64,000 nucleotides of DNA from Planctomycetaceae bacterium (GTDB lineage Bacteria; Planctomycetota; Planctomycetia; Planctomycetales; Planctomycetaceae): NCBI GenBank assembly GCA_021732415.1, contig JAKFVC010000103.1, positions 61,443-125,442 on the forward strand, read 5' to 3'. Shown here piece after piece: positions 9,094 through 18,846 of the stretch (the stretch's first letter is position 1; the number at the start of each line of letters is the position of its first letter). A program made the position numbers and the translations under genes. A model generated the notes under the pieces. That model ran no database searches, was not told the origin of the DNA, and saw nothing but the letters and a program-made list of their open reading frames with translations.

Positions 9094-9889
9094 CGTTCAC
9101 AATGTCCTGGTAATGCGCGGCGAGTGCATGCGGGTTGTTGAATGAGGCCGTAGGAAATTCGGTCAACACCTGGCCATCCTTCATGACGACCACGCGTTTC
9201 GCCCAGCGAGCCACCGCGGGCTCATGTGTGACCACGACAATCGTCCGCTTCTGTTCCGCACACAGTTCCTGCAGGAGCTGGCAGATGTTCTGGCCGCTCA
9301 CCGAGTCCAGACTGCCCGTGGGTTCGTCGGCCAGAACGACGGCCGGATCCGTAATCAACGCCCGTGCGATAGCGACACGCTGCTGTTCGCCACCGCTGAG
9401 TGCATCGGGACGGTGATGCCGCCGAGGAGTCAAACCCAGCCGGTTCAGCAATGGTTGCAGCCGTTCTTCCAACTTCGCAGACTGGCCGTCGGCCAACAGC
9501 GGGAGTGTAATGTTGTCTTCAGCCGTCAATGACGGGATGAGATTGAACGCTTGAAAGACGAGGCCAATCTTGCGACGACGAAAGCGTGTCAGTTGGCCAT
9601 CTGACATCGTCGATAAATCGGCCCCATCCACAAACACCTGGCCGGAATCGGGCCAGGTCAATCCGGCAGTCACATGCAGCAGCGTGCTTTTGCCTGAGCC
9701 GCTGGCGCCCATGATGGCCACGAATTCGCCGCTGGCCACAGACAGCGACACATTTCGGATCGCTTCGACCTTCGACGTTCCCTGCCGAAAGCTTTTCGTC
9801 GCCCCTTCGACACAGACAGGAAATGCCGCTCCTGGAGGGGGCGGTTGAGATGATTGAGGCTGGGCCTCGGAAACAAGTGAAACCGCCAT
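9089..9889 (-). CDS. ABC transporter ATP-binding protein, LolD/MacB type
   Basis: This is the cytoplasmic ATPase that pairs with the permease just downstream. Motifs seen: Walker [11 protein letters not shown]-loop near NLIPSL, signature [15 protein letters not shown], Walker [13 protein letters not shown] and the H-loop VVVTHEP. The order and the [10 protein letters not shown] form fit the LolD/MacB/FtsE branch. It has 266 residues with an unusual Pro/Gln-rich N-terminal stretch of about 20 residues ([14 protein letters not shown]). The stop codon overlaps the end of an inverted repeat. The preceding lipoprotein gene is on the same strand about 50 bp away. Confidence 0.92.
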   Translation of the reverse strand: MAVSLVSEAQPQSSQPPPPGAAFPVCVEGATKSFRQGTSKVEAIRNVSLSVASGEFVAIMGASGSGKSTLLHVTAGLTWPDSGQVFVDGADLSTMSDGQLTRFRRRKIGLVFQAFNLIPSLTAEDNITLPLLADGQSAKLEERLQPLLNRLGLTPRRHHRPDALSGGEQQRVAIARALITDPAVVLADEPTGSLDSVSGQNICQLLQELCAEQKRTIVVVTHEPAVARWAKRVVVMKDGQVLTEFPTASFNNPHALAAHYQDIVNA

Positions 9890-9937
9890 CAGGGGTGAAT
9901 CCTCTCCAGGTGTAGTCGATCGGGGTTCGATTACCGG

Positions 9938-10396
9938 CTATCTCGTTTTCAGCAAGATTTCCGGAATATAAGTGTCTTCATCAGCCTTCACGGTCACTGT
10001 GGCGATGGGTCGATCGGGGTTCTCGAAACGACCCTTCAGCCGGTCAGCTCCGCGGATTTCTTCGCCCCCCTCAACCGTGATCACCGGCCAGACAATGGTG
10101 AGCGAATATTCGCCCGGCGGAGCTCCATCGTCGCCCGAATAGGTACCTATGCGATAGCTGCCATCCTTCTCCACGAACGCAAACGGTGCGATCGTCCGCT
10201 TGGCGGGATCCTTCAACGGAGTGCTGGGACGACAGCGAATTTCCGCGCCAACGGGCGGCTTGCCATCGACCAGAATCGAACCCGAAACCGGGAAGACATC
10301 CAGCTCGGGCCTCTCAGCTTCTCCGCACCCGACGCAGACCACGACACTCAGTAGCAACAGAGGCAAACAAGGCCCGAAAGGGGACCAACGCAACAT
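9938..10396 (-). CDS. Small predicted lipoprotein
   Basis: The predicted product is exported and lipid-anchored: residues 1-26 are a signal peptide (MLRWSPFGPCLPLLLLSVVV) ending in a lipobox VCVGC. The mature part of about 125 residues is predicted to be a beta-sandwich, with VFPVSGSILVDGKPPVGAEI and GAPPGEYSLTIVW resembling the carboxypeptidase-regulatory/transthyretin-like repeats found in many small planctomycete lipoproteins. The ATG at 10396 is preferred because the signal peptide starts there; the frame runs on to a TTG at 10450 that overlaps the upstream gene. It directly follows a DUF1559 gene, a pairing repeated many times in planctomycete genomes. Function unknown. Confidence 0.75.
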   Translation of the reverse strand: MLRWSPFGPCLPLLLLSVVVCVGCGEAERPELDVFPVSGSILVDGKPPVGAEIRCRPSTPLKDPAKRTIAPFAFVEKDGSYRIGTYSGDDGAPPGEYSLTIVWPVITVEGGEEIRGADRLKGRFENPDRPIATVTVKADEDTYIPEILLKTR

Positions 10397-10436
10397 TGGA
10401 ACGCTCACATCCAGGAGACGGAACCAGGAACGATTT

Positions 10437-11351
10437 TTAGAACTCGCCAATCGTTTCGCCGCCGTCTCTCGTCAACAAAGCAATCAAGATGTCCATCGAC
10501 ATGTTCTCAGACAAAAACCGGGCGCTGCCATCGCACAGTCCGGCAATCGCGCCGCCGTTGTGGAAGCTGTAGATGCCTTGGGAATTCGACCAGTTCATAA
10601 TGCGCGTACCGCCCACTGCAGGCGGCGTGGCGCCATTCCAACCCTGGTACGTGACCGACTCATACGCTGCCCAGCAACCCCAGAACTTGGGGTTGGTCAT
10701 GGACGTGTTTGTCGCCTGCTGGACTCGGCCGATGTAATAGTTGGGACGCCCCGCCTGTTCCGACAACAAGATCGTGTTCGAGAGTCCGTCGGTGATATTC
10801 TTGATCGGCGTCATACCACCAACCACCGAAGAAGATGCCGAGTTGCAGGGACTGCACGTCGCGGTGGAACCCGTTTTTGTGATGAGGTGAAACACGACAT
10901 AATCCCCGGCAATACCGGTCGATGTGGTCGTCGTCGGGGAACTCGGAGCCAGATCCATCACGCGCGGGTTACCAGGCGATGTCGGGCACAGATAGGTCGG
11001 AACTGGGGTCATCACGACTCCCTGATTTTCCGGCGAAAACCAACTCTTACTCGAATTCCACGCATTGTAGAGATTGGATTGCTCGATGAAGGGGAGCATC
11101 TTAAAGCCCCAGCCGTGTCCGCTATCCAGAGCCGTCGTCAGCGAGGCCCGGTTGGGAAAGCCGCCGTGGGCGTCGTGATAATTGTGAAAGGCCAACATCA
11201 TCTGTTTGACGTTGTTCCGGCACTGAGACAGCCGTGCCGATTCCCGGGCCTGTTGCACAGCAGGCAGCAGCAAGGCAATCAACACCGCGATAATGGCAAT
11301 CACAACGAGCAATTCGATCAGCGTAAATCCACGACGACTTGGCGCAACCAT
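10437..11351 (-). CDS. DUF1559 protein with type IV pilin-like N-terminus
   Basis: This is a secreted or envelope protein of the large planctomycete DUF1559 family. It begins with a prepilin-type leader: [27 protein letters not shown], with cleavage expected at G before FTLIE, followed by the family's [18 protein letters not shown]. Near the C-terminus it has the conserved [20 protein letters not shown] segment (H...CDGS). Cysteines around residues 165-175 (TCSPCNS) may form disulfides. At 304 residues it is a normal family size. It is followed by a lipoprotein gene and an ABC ATPase/permease pair on the same strand. The role of the family is not established; pilus- or crateriform-like surface structures have been suggested. 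Confidence 0.92.
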   Translation of the reverse strand: MVAPSRRGFTLIELLVVIAIIAVLIALLLPAVQQARESARLSQCRNNVKQMMLAFHNYHDAHGGFPNRASLTTALDSGHGWGFKMLPFIEQSNLYNAWNSSKSWFSPENQGVVMTPVPTYLCPTSPGNPRVMDLAPSSPTTTTSTGIAGDYVVFHLITKTGSTATCSPCNSASSSVVGGMTPIKNITDGLSNTILLSEQAGRPNYYIGRVQQATNTSMTNPKFWGCWAAYESVTYQGWNGATPPAVGGTRIMNWSNSQGIYSFHNGGAIAGLCDGSARFLSENMSMDILIALLTRDGGETIGEF

Positions 11352-11676
11352 AATTGTTCCACGATGGAGTTCGGAGGGAGTCTGTTCCCGTTTCCGAACG
11401 CAGAACGCACTTTTCGTTCCATGGAGCCACCGAGATCTCGCAGGAATGGGAGCTCAGGCGATACCTGAGTTTTTCGCTGTGTCGCGGCAGAATGGCCGAC
11501 AGAGCGGGCCGCTGGAATGGCTTTTTATTCGCCTTAGACGGCGTTTTTTTCGCCAACAATGAATTTGGACTGCGGTGATTCATCACCGCTTTCCTATGCC
11601 AATTCACGAGTCGGGTTATGGGCGACGTCGACATCAAACTTGGAAAGCGGTGATGAATCACAGCAGTCCAGATTGA
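11352..11676. other. Intergenic region with E-family repeat
   Basis: The gap between two minus-strand genes, the DUF1559 gene and pyrD. It holds the inverted repeat at 11564-11671. No gene is apparent. Confidence 0.6.
11564..11671. repeat. Inverted repeat pair, family E
   Basis: Left arm 11564-11594 and right arm 11642-11671 carry GGACTGCGGTGATTCATCAC and its reverse complement with one or two mismatches, about 47 bp apart. The palindrome at 4358-4391 is the same sequence with the spacer lost. Confidence 0.85.
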
Positions 11677-12618
11677 TCACTTCGTCTTCAACGTTCCGAC
11701 GAGTTCGGAAACATGCCGACAGCCTTCCGCGGCAACCACTTCATCGAGTTGATCCACTAGCCGTGTTGCCAGAGTGGGATCGAAGAAATTGGCCGTCCCG
11801 ATCTGTACGGCCGAGGCTCCCGCGACCAGGAACTCCATCACGTCGTCAATGTTGCTGATGCCGCCGACTCCGATGATGGGAATCTTGACCTTCTGGGAAA
11901 CCTGCCAGACCATGCGGAGCGCCAGCGGCTTGATCGCCGGACCGCTAAGACCGCCGATGACGTTGCCGAGAATTGGGGTCCGCTTGCGCCAGTTGATGGC
12001 CATCCCTTGAAACGTGTTGACCAGCGACACAGCATCCGCCCCGCCGTCGGCCGCCGCCTGGGCGATCTGAACGATGCTTGTCACGTTGGGAGTTAGCTTG
12101 GCGATGATTGGCAGCGGACAGGCTTCACGCACCCGGCGGATGACTTCGGTGGTCTTCGCTGGATCTGTCCCGTAGTCCACACCATGACTGACGTTGGGAC
12201 ACGAGATATTCAATTCGATCGCGGCCAACTTGTCGTATTGACCGAGGCGTTCCGCCATCGCCGCGAATTCGTCCGCGTTCTGACCGGCGATATTCGCGAT
12301 CACGGCGGTGCCCAGTGAGAGCAGATAATCGAGGTGCTTGGCGATAAACGCATCGAGTCCATCATTATCGAGCCCGATCGAATTCAGCATCCCGCTGGCG
12401 GTTTCCACAGTGCGCGGGGTCGGATTTCCGGCCCGCGGCTGGGGAGTGATCGTCTTGGGAATGACTCCCCCCAGCTTGGAAAAGTTGGCGTACGCCGCCA
12501 TTTCGCGGGCGTAACCGAAAGTTCCCGAAGCCACAAGGATGGGATTCGCCAGACTCAGGCGATTCAATTCGACGTTCAAACGTGATGACACGGCGGCTCG
12601 ATCATGAAAAACAAACAT
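11677..12618 (-). CDS. pyrD: Dihydroorotate dehydrogenase, class 1B-like catalytic subunit
   Basis: PyrD oxidises dihydroorotate to orotate in pyrimidine synthesis, using FMN. The barrel shows [16 protein letters not shown], the active-site loop [12 protein letters not shown] with the class 1 catalytic cysteine, [21 protein letters not shown], the 1B-type [16 protein letters not shown] and the phosphate-binding [10 protein letters not shown] and [12 protein letters not shown]. At 313 residues it matches class 1B, which normally works with the electron-transfer subunit PyrK; no pyrK is in this window. The ATG at 12618 is preferred; the frame continues to a GTG at 12660. The 5' region faces the divergent gene at 13151. 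Confidence 0.93.
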   Translation of the reverse strand: MFVFHDRAAVSSRLNVELNRLSLANPILVASGTFGYAREMAAYANFSKLGGVIPKTITPQPRAGNPTPRTVETASGMLNSIGLDNDGLDAFIAKHLDYLLSLGTAVIANIAGQNADEFAAMAERLGQYDKLAAIELNISCPNVSHGVDYGTDPAKTTEVIRRVREACPLPIIAKLTPNVTSIVQIAQAAADGGADAVSLVNTFQGMAINWRKRTPILGNVIGGLSGPAIKPLALRMVWQVSQKVKIPIIGVGGISNIDDVMEFLVAGASAVQIGTANFFDPTLATRLVDQLDEVVAAEGCRHVSELVGTLKTK

Positions 12619-13150
12619 TGACGGGAAGGGGATGGTTAGAGCCCACTTCCAGAATGACACTGCGAATCGTAACTCTCAGACGACAGCAGGGCAACTTCGT
12701 CGGATTGGCAATTGCCAGACGAGCGATTTGAAACACTTGTCCAGTCAATCTGTCCGTCTTCTTATCCAGTTAACAATCTTCCACCCCTAAAGTCAGCAAA
12801 GTCGCGCAACTGCGCACCCTCAGGAGGCAAAAGGTGCAGTCGATAGTGGAAATACGTTTGCATCACGAATGTCTTTTATTTTGTGACCTAGATTGAAAGT
12901 GTGACCGCTTCCACCCGTAACTGCTTTTCGGAACAGTTGTGCGTTCCGCATGAGTTTCGGGGGACAAGACACGAGATGAGTCTCGGATGACCACCGAGTT
13001 AGAACGGGCCACAACATACACGTGAGATTGGGGCGTCGCGACACCCGTCGCCGCTCGCAGCGATCTGAACAATCCTTGTCTCCGCGTTATCCAGCCAGTG
13101 TGCTGGACGGGGACGAGACGGTCATCTTCATCCTCATAAGAGAACTCCTG
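12619..13150. other. Divergent intergenic region
   Basis: About 530 bp between the minus-strand pyrD and the plus-strand pseudo-protease gene. It should contain both promoters, but no clear sigma-70 pair or operator was found by eye. Open frames here have poor composition and no recognisable content. It is one of few long gaps without an inverted repeat family. Confidence 0.55.
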
Positions 13151-14782
13151 ATGCTAAACTCATTGATCAATCTGCCCGCTTCCGTTCCGAGTCTCTTTCG
13201 CAGCTTGCAGGCAGGCAAGAAGCGGCGTACGGTCATCAGCCGCAACTGCTTTAGTTCCGTGGAAAACCTGGAAGCTCGCGAGCTGTTGTCGGCTGCCAAT
13301 TCCGTAACCGATCACGCTGGTGTGCCCCGCATTATCAACGGCACGACGACCTCCAGCTTCACCGCTGTGGGCGCTACCACTTACACGTCGTCGGGAGCCG
13401 TCACGACACAAGCCGCCGGAACCTTGATTGATACGCAGTGGGTGCTGACGACCGCGACTGCCTCCAAGGGTCTCAGCGGCTTGACCGGCGGGGCCTCGGC
13501 CTCGATCGTCCTGGGTGGCACGACCTATACCGTCGATCAGATTGTGATTTATCCCAAGTACTACGCCGGCAGTATCGATTACCGACAGGACATCGCCCTG
13601 TGGCATCTGTCGACCGCCGTACCAGGCACGATTACTCCGTTGATCGTCTCCCGAACTCCGTTCGCCGCGAACGGAACCGCCACACTGGTGGGATTTGGTG
13701 GAACGGGAACGGGTACGACAGGCACTGACGGGACCTTTGGCACCAAGCAAACCGCCACCACCAAGGTCGAACGCGTTTCGGCTTCGCAACTGGTGTGGAA
13801 GCTGGACACGACTGAAGGCACGTTTGCTCCGAACGATATCGGTGCTCCCGTGCTGAAGCTGGTGGGCAGCACCTACCAGGTCTTCGGCCTGAATACCTAT
13901 CACTCCACGACCACCGGCAAGAAGGGTGATATGTCCTACAGCACCCGAACTGACTTCTACACCGGCTGGATCGACAATACCCTCGGCCTGACCCACCCGG
14001 CTGGCACGACAGACGACTATATCGACACCGCCAATCTCCTCCTCACCGGTACGCAGAATCGCAAATTTACGCTCAACGCGACCACGTCAACAGCCGACTT
14101 CACCGGTAAGTTCAACCAGTATGGTGACGTTGACGTGTTCAAGGTCGTCACGGCACTCGACGGTTATGCGACGTTTGCCCTCATCAACTCTGCTCCCAGT
14201 GCCTCGTTGCTCGACACCAAGCTCGAGATCCTAGCGTCCGATGGTGAGACGGTGTTGTTCACGAGCGACGATAACTCGAACACAGATCTCAACAGTTCAA
14301 TCGGAACGTACTTGGCGACGGGCACCTACTTCGTCCGGGTTAGCACCTATGCCAATTCGCAGAAGGGGACTTACCGCCTGACGATCAAGGACAATTTCGA
14401 TAATGTTAGTGATACGATGGGCTCGGCAAAGGCGCTGACCCCCAGTTCGATCGGGGCGATTGCCTCCGATGTGTTTATCAACACGACGACCGATGTCGAC
14501 TGGTTCAAGTTCAAGGCCAACAAGTCGGGTAAATTCCAGTTCGATTTCACTCACACGAATCCCGCCGCTTTTGATCCAGTCCTGGAAGTGTTCAGCTCGG
14601 TCGGCGTTTCACTCGGTCAGAATGACGACATTGGTGGCACGGGTGCGAACCGACTGGATGCTCGGGTGACAGTCAACGGAATTGTTTCGGGGCAGACCTA
14701 CTACCTGAAACTGTCGGGCTACTCGGTCATGGGAGTGGGCAGCACAGGCCTAGGAAAATTGGCCGGCAAGAAGATTGCCTAG
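13151..14782 (+). CDS. Secreted trypsin-fold protein with two PPC domains, catalytic triad apparently lost
   Basis: The N-terminus has basic residues and the planctomycete export-type motif VENLEARELLSA at residues 38-48. Residues 58-265 look like a chymotrypsin-fold domain: IINGT at 61-65, then TQWVLTTATAS at 95-105 where active enzymes have VLTAAHC, DIAL with the expected Asp at 147, and PNDIGAPVL near residue 229 where GDSGGP is expected. His and Ser are therefore both replaced. Two pre-peptidase C-terminal-like beta domains follow, about 285-415 and 420-530, each with a D-x-DxFK-type segment (GDVDVFKV, TDVDWFKF). The ATG at 13151 is preferred over the longer frame. It may be a binding protein rather than a peptidase. 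Confidence 0.8.
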   Translation: MLNSLINLPASVPSLFRSLQAGKKRRTVISRNCFSSVENLEARELLSAANSVTDHAGVPRIINGTTTSSFTAVGATTYTSSGAVTTQAAGTLIDTQWVLTTATASKGLSGLTGGASASIVLGGTTYTVDQIVIYPKYYAGSIDYRQDIALWHLSTAVPGTITPLIVSRTPFAANGTATLVGFGGTGTGTTGTDGTFGTKQTATTKVERVSASQLVWKLDTTEGTFAPNDIGAPVLKLVGSTYQVFGLNTYHSTTTGKKGDMSYSTRTDFYTGWIDNTLGLTHPAGTTDDYIDTANLLLTGTQNRKFTLNATTSTADFTGKFNQYGDVDVFKVVTALDGYATFALINSAPSASLLDTKLEILASDGETVLFTSDDNSNTDLNSSIGTYLATGTYFVRVSTYANSQKGTYRLTIKDNFDNVSDTMGSAKALTPSSIGAIASDVFINTTTDVDWFKFKANKSGKFQFDFTHTNPAAFDPVLEVFSSVGVSLGQNDDIGGTGANRLDARVTVNGIVSGQTYYLKLSGYSVMGVGSTGLGKLAGKKIA

Positions 14783-14812
14783 GCCGGGAAGCTTTTAAGG
14801 TATGAGAATTTA

Positions 14813-14852
14813 AACAGCGGGCGTCTCGGGGAAACTTGAGGCGCCCGCTGTT
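14813..14852. terminator. Probable hairpin terminator
   Basis: AACAGCGGGCG and CGCCCGCTGTT pair around a loop of about 15 nt, starting 30 bp after the stop of the upstream gene. The stem is GC-rich and is followed by TTGTCCTTT, so the T-tract is weak. Confidence 0.6.
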
Positions 14853-14867
14853 GTCCTTTGAGGTGGC

Positions 14868-15058
14868 CGTAACCTGACTCTCCAGAGTCGCGTGAGTACT
14901 TGCGCTTGACCCTGACTTCTGCAGCCGAATGCAGGACACAGCTGATGGGAGGGTGAGGCTCCTGCCGAACCGCGAGTGTTGTTCGTACCTCGCTAGACGA
15001 AGCGGCTCGGCAGGAGCCTCGCCCTCCCATTCGCCCGACTCTCGAGAGTCAGGCTACG
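14868..15058. repeat. Nested inverted repeats: family D inside family A
   Basis: The outer arms (14868-14891 and 15032-15058) are diverged family A sequences. Inside them, 14946-14971 and 15004-15029 are family D arms (GGGAGGGTGAGGCTCCTGCC and its complement). The structure sits between two convergent genes, and the nesting suggests that D inserted into an existing A pair. Confidence 0.85.
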
Positions 15059-15082
15059 AGACGGACAGGCAGGATGCCTATC

Positions 15083-18000
15083 CTACGGCAGCGGCTGCGA
15101 ACTTCTCAGGTATCCAAACAAATCCCGAACCTGCTGCTCGGTCATATCTTTGAGCAAGCCTTCCGGCATCAGCGATTTCCGTTGCGGCACCAGTTCCTCA
15201 ATCTGATCGCGGGCAATGGTGACACTCTGGCCGTCAATGCCTCGTAGCACAACTACCTGGGAATCCTGGTCGATCAGGAATCCGTTCAACGAGCGACCAT
15301 CGGTCGTCACGATCAAGACGGTCTCAAATCCTTCGCGCAGTTCGGCACTGGGATTCACAATGTTCAAGAGGATGTTGTGAACGTCGTCGCGTTTGTAGGT
15401 TGTCAGGTCTGGCCCGATTTGCCCCCCCTGAGCAAACAACGTGTGACACTTCGCACACGTCGCGCTGTAGAGCTTCTTGCCCTCGTAAGGATTGCCCGAA
15501 TCCGACTTTACGACCGTCATCAGTCGCTCGACAAGTTGCTGCATTTCGGCCGTCGAGGCACCTTCCAGGCTACCCCAATGCTTGGTGATCAGGCTGGCCA
15601 CTTGCATGTCGCGATGAACCGTCAGCTTGCGAACCACGTCCAGAGAAATCGCGTCCTTCGGGATCTGCTGCATGTCAACCGCTGTCAACAATTGCAACGC
15701 CCAACTCTTGCGGCTGGATAGCAACGTGAGAGCCACGCTCTGCACATCAGGTGAGAGTTTCTTCCACAGTTCCAGCACGGTCGTGGCGATCTCGGGCTGC
15801 TCGTATTGCGGCAGCGCCGTCAGGACCTCGCGCTGCAGTGCTTCGTCGGGCGTTTCATTCAACAAACTCAACAACACGGGGACGCTGCGCGGCTGCTTCA
15901 CCTGCCCCAGGACTTGGATAAACTGCAAACGATCTTTGGCGACCGCCTTCGGATTGGCGATGACCGCCAGAGCCTCGTCGATCGCTGCGGCGTCTCCTTG
16001 ACGGACTTTCAGCGCCGTCGAACCACCCCCAGATCGAGCGATCGCCGTGACCAATTCTTCGGGCAAACTGCCCAGCGAACGTCCCTGGTACGCTTCTTCA
16101 AAACCAGCCATCAACTGCTTGGTGGCGTTTCCACCGGGCGACAGTTCGAGCAACTTCGCGCAGATCGAAAGGTCCTTGCGATTCCCCGTCGCGGCGTAGC
16201 GCCGCATGACGCGATTGACCAAAAACTCTTCGACAACCGGCAGCTTCCAAACCTCTTTGTCCGAGAACCACGCAATCACCGCATCGGGATGTTTTGCGGC
16301 ATGAGCTTCCATGGCCCACCAGATCTGCAACGGGACCCGCGGATCCTTCGTATCTTCCGAGTGATTCGCCAGTCCGCGCAGAATGGCGAGCGACAGATCG
16401 AACGGCAACCGTTTGGCCGTCGCGGCGAGTTGGCTTCGCACTTCCACATGGCCTTCTCCCTTGGCCAAGTCTGCCAGTTGCCGACCAATCGGGGACGAAA
16501 CAGTCTTCTCATCACCCAGCAGGCGGACGCTCCACAGACGCACCTGGGGATTGGCATGTTTCAGCATTTCGGCCGCGATCTCGTCACTCCAACCGCCACT
16601 GTTGTAGATGCCCCACAGGGCTTCGAGAGCCAGTTGATCATCGTGACTGCGGAGCAGTTTCAACAACACAGGTACGGCCGCCGCGTCGCGGCGATCACCC
16701 AGCAACCGTTGCACCGTCTGCCTTGTCCATTGATTGGGGCTGGCCAGTGACTCGACCAGTTCTACCGTTGGTTGCTTTCCGAAATCGACCATCTTGACCG
16801 GCTTCGCACCCTTTTGCTTGATGCGATAGATGCGTCCGTTATCGACCTCAAGATATCCCTCCTGGAACTGGATGTGACTGCGATGGGCGTCGCACCAGTC
16901 GGCCACATACAGAGCTCCGTCGGGGCCGTGCTTGATATCGACCGGCATGAAACGGACGTCTTTCGATGTAATCGCGTGCCCGATGTCGTTCGTCTTGAAG
17001 GTCGAACCGGTGACCTCCACGTCGCTCATGACGACATGGTTCAACAGGGGCGCCACGGCGAAGATCTTGCCGTTATATTTTTCAGGTAACGCACCTCCGG
17101 AGTAAATCGTAAAGCAATGCGTAAACCGCGGGACTTTGGGATGCGGAATCGCTGGGAAATATCCAAACGCATACGGGTTCGTCAGTGGACCGTGCTTGTT
17201 GAATCCCTTCTGCAGATAGGCTCCCTGCATGTAGTGGAACCCGCGAGTATCACCGCCGTTATGACCGGAGAAAATGCGACCCTGTGAATCGAGATCCACA
17301 CCAAACGCATTACCGCCACCTTCCGAGAAGATCTCGTAGCGGTGCGTTTCGGGGTGATAACGCCAGATGTGCTGGCCCTGTGAAAAGATCGCCTGTTCGG
17401 GCTTATCTAACCCGGGACGATACACCTTGGACGAGACCGTACTCCCTTGAGCGCCATACAACCAGCCATCCGGCCCCCAGCGCATGCTGTTGACAACCGA
17501 ATGTGGGTCTTCCAGGCCGAAACCCAACAGATGAACTTCCGGGTCTCCGTCAGGTTTGTCGTCGTGATTCTTGTCGGGGTAGAACAACAGGGCAGGGGGA
17601 TTTACCACCCACAGCCCGCCGCGTCCCTGACAGAACGACGTTGCGATATTGAGGTCGTCAATAAACACCGAATGCTTGTCGTACTTGCCATCGCCGTCGG
17701 TGTCCTCGTGAATGCTGATCTTGTCTTTGCCCTTGGTCCCGTGCGGCGGCGGGAGCGGCGTCTTGTCGTAAACGGCCCGCCACCAGAAGTCCTTGCTGAC
17801 AATCTTCAAGCCGGCGGGGTTGGGATATTGCAGATACTGCATCACCCACATTCGGCCCCGTTCATCAAAATTGACGAACAGCGGCTGGGCCACCAGCGGC
17901 TCGGTCAAGACTTGTTCAATTTCCAGATCGTCTGGCGACGTCAAAGCGGCGAGGCTATCAGCCAATGACAAACGCGGGGGCTTCGTATCCTTCGGTTTGT

Positions 18001-18574
18001 TCCGCAGAGAAATGACGGCGATTTCTTCCATTTTAGCGAAGGTCGCGACCGTCGGCTTGGCGGCCTCTGGCTTCGCCCACGCCAAGTCGTCACCGGTTCG
18101 AAATTGCCACTCACCCTTCAATTCAATCGCCCGGACGTCATCACCCAGGAACGGCGCGACTCCCTTGAATCCGCCTTGTCCTTCCTGATCGAAGATGCGA
18201 AAGGCAACCGTATTCCATTCGCCCACACGCACAGCGTCCGCGGGAACGGTGAGGCTCAATGCGCGATCGTTGAGACCGCTTTTGAAACTCGGAGGAAAGG
18301 CACCCTCGCCCCCCACTTTCTGGCCGTTGACGTAGGCTTCATAAGCGTCGTCGATTTTCTGGACCTTGAGTTGCAGATCGCGACCACGCCAATCGAGCGG
18401 AACCTTGACTGAGCAGCGATACCAGGCAAATCCGTCATATTTCTCGAATTTGCCGCCAAGCGCCTGCTCCCAGACGCCAGGTACTGGCACCATCGACCAA
18501 TCAGCGTCGGCAGCCTGCAGAACATGCAGCGGAAGGGAGACCAACAGGCAAACCAGGGTCAGAAGCCGAATCAT
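15083..18574 (-). CDS. Giant PVC-type protein: galactose-binding-like, beta-propeller, HEAT repeats and heme-binding domain
   Basis: This exported 1163-residue protein starts with a signal peptide (MIRLLTLVCLLVSLPLHVLQA). Residues 25-170 form a jelly-roll, sugar-binding-like domain (WYRCSVKVPLDWRGRDLQL). Residues 215-590 are the propeller typical of TIGR02604-type membrane-bound dehydrogenase-like proteins (NFDERGRMWVMQYLQYPNP, DTDGDGKYDK, DGWLYGAQGS). Residues 610-1000 are HEAT-like helices. The C-terminal 130 residues match the TIGR02603 heme-binding domain, with one c-type heme site CAKCH and the usual GGQIGPDLT and NPSAELREGFE. It is probably a periplasmic oxidoreductase acting on sugars or related compounds; the substrate is unknown. 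Confidence 0.88.
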   Translation of the reverse strand: MIRLLTLVCLLVSLPLHVLQAADADWSMVPVPGVWEQALGGKFEKYDGFAWYRCSVKVPLDWRGRDLQLKVQKIDDAYEAYVNGQKVGGEGAFPPSFKSGLNDRALSLTVPADAVRVGEWNTVAFRIFDQEGQGGFKGVAPFLGDDVRAIELKGEWQFRTGDDLAWAKPEAAKPTVATFAKMEEIAVISLRNKPKDTKPPRLSLADSLAALTSPDDLEIEQVLTEPLVAQPLFVNFDERGRMWVMQYLQYPNPAGLKIVSKDFWWRAVYDKTPLPPPHGTKGKDKISIHEDTDGDGKYDKHSVFIDDLNIATSFCQGRGGLWVVNPPALLFYPDKNHDDKPDGDPEVHLLGFGLEDPHSVVNSMRWGPDGWLYGAQGSTVSSKVYRPGLDKPEQAIFSQGQHIWRYHPETHRYEIFSEGGGNAFGVDLDSQGRIFSGHNGGDTRGFHYMQGAYLQKGFNKHGPLTNPYAFGYFPAIPHPKVPRFTHCFTIYSGGALPEKYNGKIFAVAPLLNHVVMSDVEVTGSTFKTNDIGHAITSKDVRFMPVDIKHGPDGALYVADWCDAHRSHIQFQEGYLEVDNGRIYRIKQKGAKPVKMVDFGKQPTVELVESLASPNQWTRQTVQRLLGDRRDAAAVPVLLKLLRSHDDQLALEALWGIYNSGGWSDEIAAEMLKHANPQVRLWSVRLLGDEKTVSSPIGRQLADLAKGEGHVEVRSQLAATAKRLPFDLSLAILRGLANHSEDTKDPRVPLQIWWAMEAHAAKHPDAVIAWFSDKEVWKLPVVEEFLVNRVMRRYAATGNRKDLSICAKLLELSPGGNATKQLMAGFEEAYQGRSLGSLPEELVTAIARSGGGSTALKVRQGDAAAIDEALAVIANPKAVAKDRLQFIQVLGQVKQPRSVPVLLSLLNETPDEALQREVLTALPQYEQPEIATTVLELWKKLSPDVQSVALTLLSSRKSWALQLLTAVDMQQIPKDAISLDVVRKLTVHRDMQVASLITKHWGSLEGASTAEMQQLVERLMTVVKSDSGNPYEGKKLYSATCAKCHTLFAQGGQIGPDLTTYKRDDVHNILLNIVNPSAELREGFETVLIVTTDGRSLNGFLIDQDSQVVVLRGIDGQSVTIARDQIEELVPQRKSLMPEGLLKDMTEQQVRDLFGYLRSSQPLP

Positions 18575-18846
18575 GCGGGAAACTCCAAGCAGGCGGGATG
18601 CGGGCGGGACCGAGTTGAGCGCCTCGACAGTTTAACATACTTGAATGCATTCTCCAGAGGCAAGCTAAGGCGGCGTACACGATGACAATTGACGAACGTA
18701 TGGCCAAATCCAAATGACCAAGGACAAAACTCGTTCCTCACATTCGATCCCGGCCCACGAGATAGTCCCGCCGCACCGAGATCGTTAGAATATCTTTGCT
18801 GACCAAACGCAAACACCATCCCCGTTGAGAGCGACACCCAATCGCG

